A stretch of DNA of 64,000 nt. It comes from Eutypella sp. D-1. Its lineage: Eukaryota > Ascomycota > Sordariomycetes > Xylariales > Diatrypaceae. Positions within the stretch are counted from its first letter, which is position 1; every line of letters begins with the position of its first letter. The position numbers and the translations under genes were made by a program. Positions 59,040 through 64,000 of this stretch are shown here, in pieces. The stretch lies in contig JAJTTP010000008.1 of assembly GCA_023313575.1 (NCBI GenBank), positions 1,488,001-1,552,000 of the forward strand. The letters run 5' to 3'. The notes beneath the pieces are model-generated. The model saw nothing but the letters and a program-made list of their open reading frames with translations. It had not been told where the DNA came from and made no database searches.

Positions 59040-60425
59040 ATGATGTTATCACACCCACCTACGCGTTTGAAGGGATTGGACAGTGTCCAAGATCCTTGGA
59101 CTTCTGCCAAACGAGAATCTATTAGACGGGCACCACCGTCGCCGAGGCCCAAGCCATTCAGCTATTCTGCTCCGCCGGGTATGATCCGAAGTATGGTTCA
59201 TGCACATCATGGCGATATTGACTAACTGCTTCTACACCAATAGTACAATATGGGCTTTCAGTGGAAACAGATCTTGTGGAGGTCCGGTCCACCGATTCAA
59301 TGGGCGATGGGCTCTATGCAACCAAGAAAATCAATCGAGGCACTCGAATCTTTGCAGAATCCCCTATGATCTCAACGCCATTCTCGACTCGTCCAGGCAG
59401 CGACAAGGATCCATCCACTTTCTGCAATGAGATCGAACACTTATCGAAGGAGAAAGTAAAGGAGCTCGACCAGCTGTACTGCAACGCAGCCCATCTGAAC
59501 AGCGAGACGCGCGCGAGAGTCCGTCAGTGGTACCGGGATCAGGGCGCTACCAATACGAACGGAGAGATACTCAAGGGCAAGAAACTCCAGGACGCTGCAA
59601 AGACCATGGTAAAGCGGTTCGCCATATTCCTCACCAATCGGGTGGTTATGCGGACTGCCGATCAAGGCGGGGGAGTCGTCGGCATATTTCCTCTTTTCAG
59701 TCGCATCAATCACTCCTGTGTGCCCAATGCTCGCAACTACTACAACCCGACGCTTAGGCGTCTGACTGTGCATGCATGTCGTGACATCGAAGCCGGCGAG
59801 CAAATCTTCGTGAGCTATGTAAACTACGCTTGTCGGACACAACAACAGCGAGCACAGGACCTCCTACGACGAGGCGTCGTGTGTGGCTGTTCGGCGTGCG
59901 TTGATCCAGCTGTCGATGTTCTCAGGCGACGCTCTTTCGAACTAGATCAGGGCCTGGCCGCCTATGCGAAGACACAGATGCGCACAATAGGGAACGACGT
60001 GTCGCCTTCTCTACTGCCTCATATTCCCAAGACCCCGACTGAAGCTCTAAAGTTTGCCCAGGAACTCGTGGAGTTACTAGAGAAACAGGGCTTAGAGGGA
60101 ATGGAACTCTGCAAAACGTAAGTCAATATGAGGCCACCTTCCATGTATTATCACCTATACCTCCACACACAGCGCATGTGCATAGCTGATGATAATGAGC
60201 CTACGCAGATACCGTGACTGCTCTAACTATAGTCGAGCCATAGGCGACGTCACGAAGGCCTTGGAATATGCGTACAGGGAAGTCGATCTGGAACGGTGCA
60301 TCATAGGAACTGAGATTGAGCATCTCCGGAGAGATATGTTGGATGCATATTCTTGGCAGAAGATTCTAGAGAAAGAACGTTTCCGTAAACTGAGACAGTT
60401 CTGGGAACGCGGTCGTCACTTATGA
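59040..60425 (+). CDS. SET-domain protein (probable lysine methyltransferase, SMYD-like)
   Basis: Exons 59040-59178, 59244-60117 and 60209-60425 give 409 residues; intron 1 has a GACTAAC branch site and intron 2 a GTAAGT donor. Junctions read SYSAPP-VQYGLSVE and GMELCK-TYRDCSNYSRA. The SET core starts with STDSMGDGLYATKKINRGTRIFAESP (about 62-87); the cofactor-binding motif RINHSCVPNA lies at about 200-209, and GEQIFVSY at about 231-238. C260, C262 and C265 (CGCSAC) are the post-SET zinc cysteines. The MYND finger of animal SMYD proteins is missing, as in many fungal members. The C-terminal part is helical. Substrates can be histones, ribosomal proteins or other factors and are not predictable here. 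The frame upstream of 59040 begins with GTG and is excluded. Confidence 0.9.
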
Positions 60426-60745
60426 TCTTGCCGCTGGCACAGTCTCTAACTCATAATTGTGGTTCTGGAGGCTAGAGATGATCTTCCATAAACTTTCATG
60501 TCATTTACCTCAGTACTGGTTTCCGCCGAATCTCCTTTGTCACATCATAGACGCGATAGATACCTGGTGCTTTGTCAAATCAATTTTGGATTGCGATTTG
60601 ATTATTATTATATTATACATTGTGATTGTACATAATGAGAGCCATCTATCAGCTTATAAATCCGAACTCCTTCTAATGCCGTCCCGACGGGGGCTACTGT
60701 ACATCTTATTCTACTTCCGTTCTCCATCCAGCTGACAGAAAGAAT
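60426..60745. other. Spacer between convergent SET and HET genes
   Basis: A 320-bp, AT-rich 3' flank (60590-60640 especially); nothing else seen. Confidence 0.55.
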
Positions 60746-62943
60746 TTATACCATAACAATGTCTCGATCCTGATGCTTTGATAAGAATCTCTGAAACTCG
60801 GCAGCAGTCAGGCGGAAAGAGGACTTTCCAAGGCGTTCGAAGCTACCCGGCGTTCTCGAGGATGGCCCTAATACGAGAAGATCTATTCCCCGTGACTCTT
60901 CACGCGGTATTGTACCAGAGCAGACAGGGAGAACGAATGTCCTTAGTCCATGTGGTAAATCGTTTTGTCCCTCCATCGGGGAATCTCGGCCGCTGCGTCC
61001 AGTATCGTCGTTCGGTTCATTATGGGTACCCTTGCCGCTACTGATTTCGTCGGCAGATATTCTCCTGGCGTAAATGTGTGTCCCAGGCTCCTGTTCGCCC
61101 TCAACTTTAGAATCTGGCACAAATGGAACGAGTTCCACGTCTAGGTCGAGATCCGTATCGCAGTTGTATCCATCGAGCTCAAGGCAAACAACCTTATCTT
61201 GATTTAGGCTGATGGTAGCTCCAAATACTTTGCCACGGAGCTTGATCCAGGTACCATCTTTCACAGGACCGAACGGGTTATTAGTTCTTAAAACAACTGA
61301 AGCATCAACCAGCTCTACCAGTGGCTTTCTCTGCTCTGTCCACTCGTAATAATGGACTTTTCTCCCAACCACCGACGCCCAACTCCAAGTGGGGGCAAAA
61401 GAGGGTTCTGGCAAGTTATACCTTTGTGGCTTTTCCGGGAATGACTGCCATTGAAGCTCGCTTGCCAACTCCTCCTTCCAGATTCCCGCCATGTATGTGC
61501 CACCAAAAACGGAGTGGAAACGAGAAGCTACCGCTGACAATGCGACGAGGTTGTCCGAGGTTCTACTGAGATTCCTCTCGAAATATTCACCCAAGATGTA
61601 GCGCCAGAGACTTGTGTGATCATCTGGCATTTCGTCGATCAGCAGACCGAGTAGTCTCTTTGGTCCACAGAAGGACTCCCCGGCTTCCCATTGGAAGCCC
61701 TCTTTGCAACTCCACTGCATCTGATATTTGCCGAAGCTGAGGTATCTCCGAGCCAGAATGCGCTCCTGGTAAGCCCATCCGCGCGTATCTAGCGGTTCCG
61801 GATCAGTCTCCTCGGGGTAAATTCGATATCTTGCAGTTATACAAGGCGATGCCTTGGAGCAAACTTTGACCAAGCCCTCGTTGTAGGCGGGCCTGCCCCT
61901 CAAAAATCCTTCTGCTGCTGACGTAGCAACCGTAGCGGCGATCACAACTTCGGCGTTATGGTAGATTCTACCCATGTCGGTCGACTGCTCTATCCAGTCT
62001 TCCTCATCGTCCTGGATGATGCAGAGGGAGTCAACCCACAGATACTGATAGCCGAGTCTTTTCGTAACAGTGACCGCGTCTAATATAGTCTGGGGGAACT
62101 CTTGCAGAGGAATTCCGGAATTGGACCGATATTGGTTGATAGTTGCCCCTTTCGTTGTTAAATGCTTGGTTTTCCCCCAGCAGTAACTCAAAGCCAGATA
62201 AACCGAAGCATCTGATACCTCAGATCTGAGTACGATTTTGGGGTTATCACCACTTACGTCAAGTAGACGGGATGGTATGTACCTCGAGCTGGAACCGCAT
62301 CTTTCATGAGACCCCTTGCATTCCGAGATCCAGCGCTCAGCGCATTGAAATGCTTCGGGTGAAAATGAGCTGGTAGAGAACTTGAGGTAAGGTGCAAGAC
62401 GGGTGTGCAGACATTCATCTCCTAGATTCAAAGTCGTGTTAGCCCTCGGACGCGTTTAAACCCAGCTAGCTAATATGCACTGAATTGAGAAGAAAGGTAT
62501 AGCGATATACCTTCAATGTGGACTGAGACCTTTTTCCAAGATCCTTTGGTCGTCTGCTTCATCAACGTAAATATGAATCGATGCGGCTCGTCCCCTATTC
62601 GCGCAAGGGTCACATAGTCTAGTCCGGGCACTGGTGTATATCCGAACTTCTCTCGTGCGTCATCGGTAACAGCCACAACGACAGCACAGAAACTGCAGCC
62701 TGCCTCGGTCCCTCTCCGAAAATCTTCGAGTAATTTCCCATCACCATGGAATAAGTCCATGTCGGGATTCTTCAGGCTGCAGCCACATGTCGGGCACTCG
62801 TTCTGGATCTCTATCGAACCCATGTCTAGAGGTGCAAGGGGGTTGTTTAGTGCAAGGGGGTTGTTTAGTGCAATGGTGTTGTTAATCATTTTGAGACTGA
62901 ATGACAAGGGAGATGCGACGGCGCCTGCGAAACTATAAACCAT
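60746..62943 (-). CDS. HET-domain (heterokaryon incompatibility) protein
   Basis: Exons 62943-62511 and 62421-60746 give 702 residues; the 89-bp intron has a GTATAT donor, a GCTAAC branch site and a CTAG acceptor, joining KVSVHIEG to DECLHTRLAP. The HET domain spans about 219-375, with its three signatures YLALSYCWG, LGYQYLWVDSLCIIQDD and, downstream, DTRGWAYQERILARRYLSF. The N-terminus holds a CPTCGCSL motif and the FRRGTEAGCSFCAVV segment often seen before HET domains. Three tandem copies of a six-residue unit (NNPLAL-type, residues about 20-37) precede them. Family knowledge: HET domains trigger cell death after recognition of non-self between fungal individuals, but most such genes in a genome have no proven role. 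No partner gene such as a het-s or NLR type is seen beside it. The frame is intact. Confidence 0.93.
62832..62885. repeat. 18-bp tandem repeat in the HET gene
   Basis: Two perfect copies of an 18-bp unit (62832-62849, 62850-62867) and a third with three mismatches (62868-62885). It is in frame and encodes repeated LNNPLA-type hexapeptides near the HET protein start. Confidence 0.9.
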
Positions 62944-63305
62944 AGCTGGTAGATAGCTATATTTCGATCACATGTAGATCCAAGGCTCGTGCACAGCCTG
63001 GTCCCACGCTCTTATCCATGAACACTAATTAGTAGGCTGTGGTGACACCTCATAGGGCCCCCCTAACCCACCATGACAGTTCATGGCACATAGATCCATG
63101 AGGTACCCACCACGACTATTACACGATAGTCAGACTAGATTGCCGCGTTGGAGTATTGATCGTTCCCGGCAATGGTTCACTGAAGGTTCAACGCTCACGC
63201 ACTGCCTTTGTCGCGTAATTGATAACGCGGCTTTTTGTGGGGGTATCTCAAATATATTTATTTGCAGGTGGCTATGGCTCATCTCATGTCATCATTCATT
63301 ATTCG
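62944..63305. other. HET upstream region
   Basis: A 362-bp spacer that holds the HET promoter and the 3' flank of the lectin-like gene; nothing else seen. Confidence 0.55.
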
Positions 63306-64000
63306 TCAAAGCTCGACTTTTTGGGGACCCGTCCATCCGTCCGGCGATAAGGCAGATACGACCATCTCACCGCCGTCTTCGTATACCAGCCTAAGTTGAT
63401 CATCCCAGGATACAGATACGATGCCGTTCTGTGGCGTCCCCCACTGGATGAAGCCCGTCTTAGCCGGCCCCCAGTCGGTGTTGCCGCTCGGCCTGGAGTA
63501 CTGCATGATGCGCTTCGCCTCCGGCGAGACATAGTACAGGTAACTGGTGTCTTCCGCACGGACATAAGATGTGGAAATCCACGCATCTTCGGACCAGGCC
63601 GAGCCTGGCGTCTTGTCAGGCATGAAAACTAAGCACAAAAGTGAGTCCACTGGAGTTTAACCAGCCCTTGACGCTTGGACATACCTTCCTGTGTGCCGGA
63701 GATATCATCATACTGGAGAGCCTGCAGAACTCTGTCTTCCGCGCCCACGAATACAACTAAAAGATCGTTGCTAGATTCCTGAATAGAGGCTGTTATCTTC
63801 GAGCCATCCATGGCCGACATGTCGAGTGGACTCGACTTCCATTGTTCCACATTCGCTGTGGTGTCGGCACGCAAGACGTTTATATGGCCATTTGACGCCT
63901 GGTAGAAGACACGAAGGGACGTGCCGTCATTCATCGCAAGTGCTGCCAGTTTAGATGCCTTGCCCAGGTCGCTGGTGGCGGGAATGGGGAAATGACTGAC
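63306..64000 (-). CDS. Lectin-like beta-propeller protein, 3' part only
   Basis: The gene enters from the right edge; the frame is open to base 64000, so the 5' end is missing. Visible exons are 64000-63685 and 63628-63306 (57-bp intron, GTATGT donor, CTTAG acceptor), joining DISGTQE to VFMPDKTPGSAW; the stop is at 63306. The 213 visible residues show repeats of a propeller: SLRVFYQASNGHINVLRAD, DLLVVFVGAEDRVLQALQ, TSYLYYVSPEAKRIMQYSR and NGIVSVSWDDQLRLVYEDG. The pattern (short strands with FYQ..NG.I and W...LDMSAMDGSKI) resembles the fungal fucose-specific lectin family (AAL/AFL-like). Sugar-binding residues cannot be judged from the fragment, and a signal peptide would lie outside the window. 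Confidence 0.7.

Overview
This window is nuclear DNA of a filamentous ascomycete (Pezizomycotina, most likely a Sordariomycete). The reasons are spliced genes with short introns (about 50-160 bp) showing GT donors, CTAAC-like branch sites and AG acceptors; typical fungal families (HET domain, Zn2Cys6 factor with middle homology region, Gep3, Get2, Mug190-like SMP/C2 protein); and long non-coding spacers full of microsatellites and CTACCTA/TAGGTAGG motifs. The species cannot be named from the sequence alone. I rebuilt exons by hand from splice signals and reading phase; every spliced model closes in frame.

Left part (1-43.6 kb), housekeeping genes separated by long spacers. After about 6 kb without a recognisable gene come a DENN-domain Rab regulator (+), the PP1 inhibitor Ypi1 (-), a TMEM135-like membrane protein (-), a bHLH transcription factor (+), a Y-family DNA polymerase of the iota type (-), a disordered fungal protein of unknown function (+), a Mug190-like lipid-transfer protein (+), TRAPPC13 (-), the mitochondrial GTPase Gep3 (-) and the ER receptor subunit Get2 (+). 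Most of these are GC-rich in coding sequence.

Right part (44.2-64 kb), an accessory region with close-packed genes. It contains an IlvD/Edd-type sugar-acid-like dehydratase (-), an amidase (-), a Zn2Cys6 transcription factor (-) divergent from an anion:cation-symporter MFS transporter (+), and a salicylate-hydroxylase-like FAD monooxygenase (-). I infer that these five form a candidate catabolic cluster: uptake by the MFS protein, amide hydrolysis, ring hydroxylation and sugar-acid-type dehydration, controlled by the local regulator. The 618-bp regulator/transporter promoter carries three perfect palindromes, one of them a CCG-N4-CGG element, and six CreA-type SYGGRG sites within about 100 bp, which fits an inducible, carbon-repressed catabolic system. 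The substrate cannot be read from the sequence.

Beyond it lie a 2.5-kb spacer with doubtful small ORFs, a SET-domain protein (+), a HET-domain protein with an 18-bp tandem repeat near its start (-), and the 3' part of a lectin-like beta-propeller gene (-) running off the right edge. I found no tRNA, rRNA, CRISPR array or recognisable transposon.
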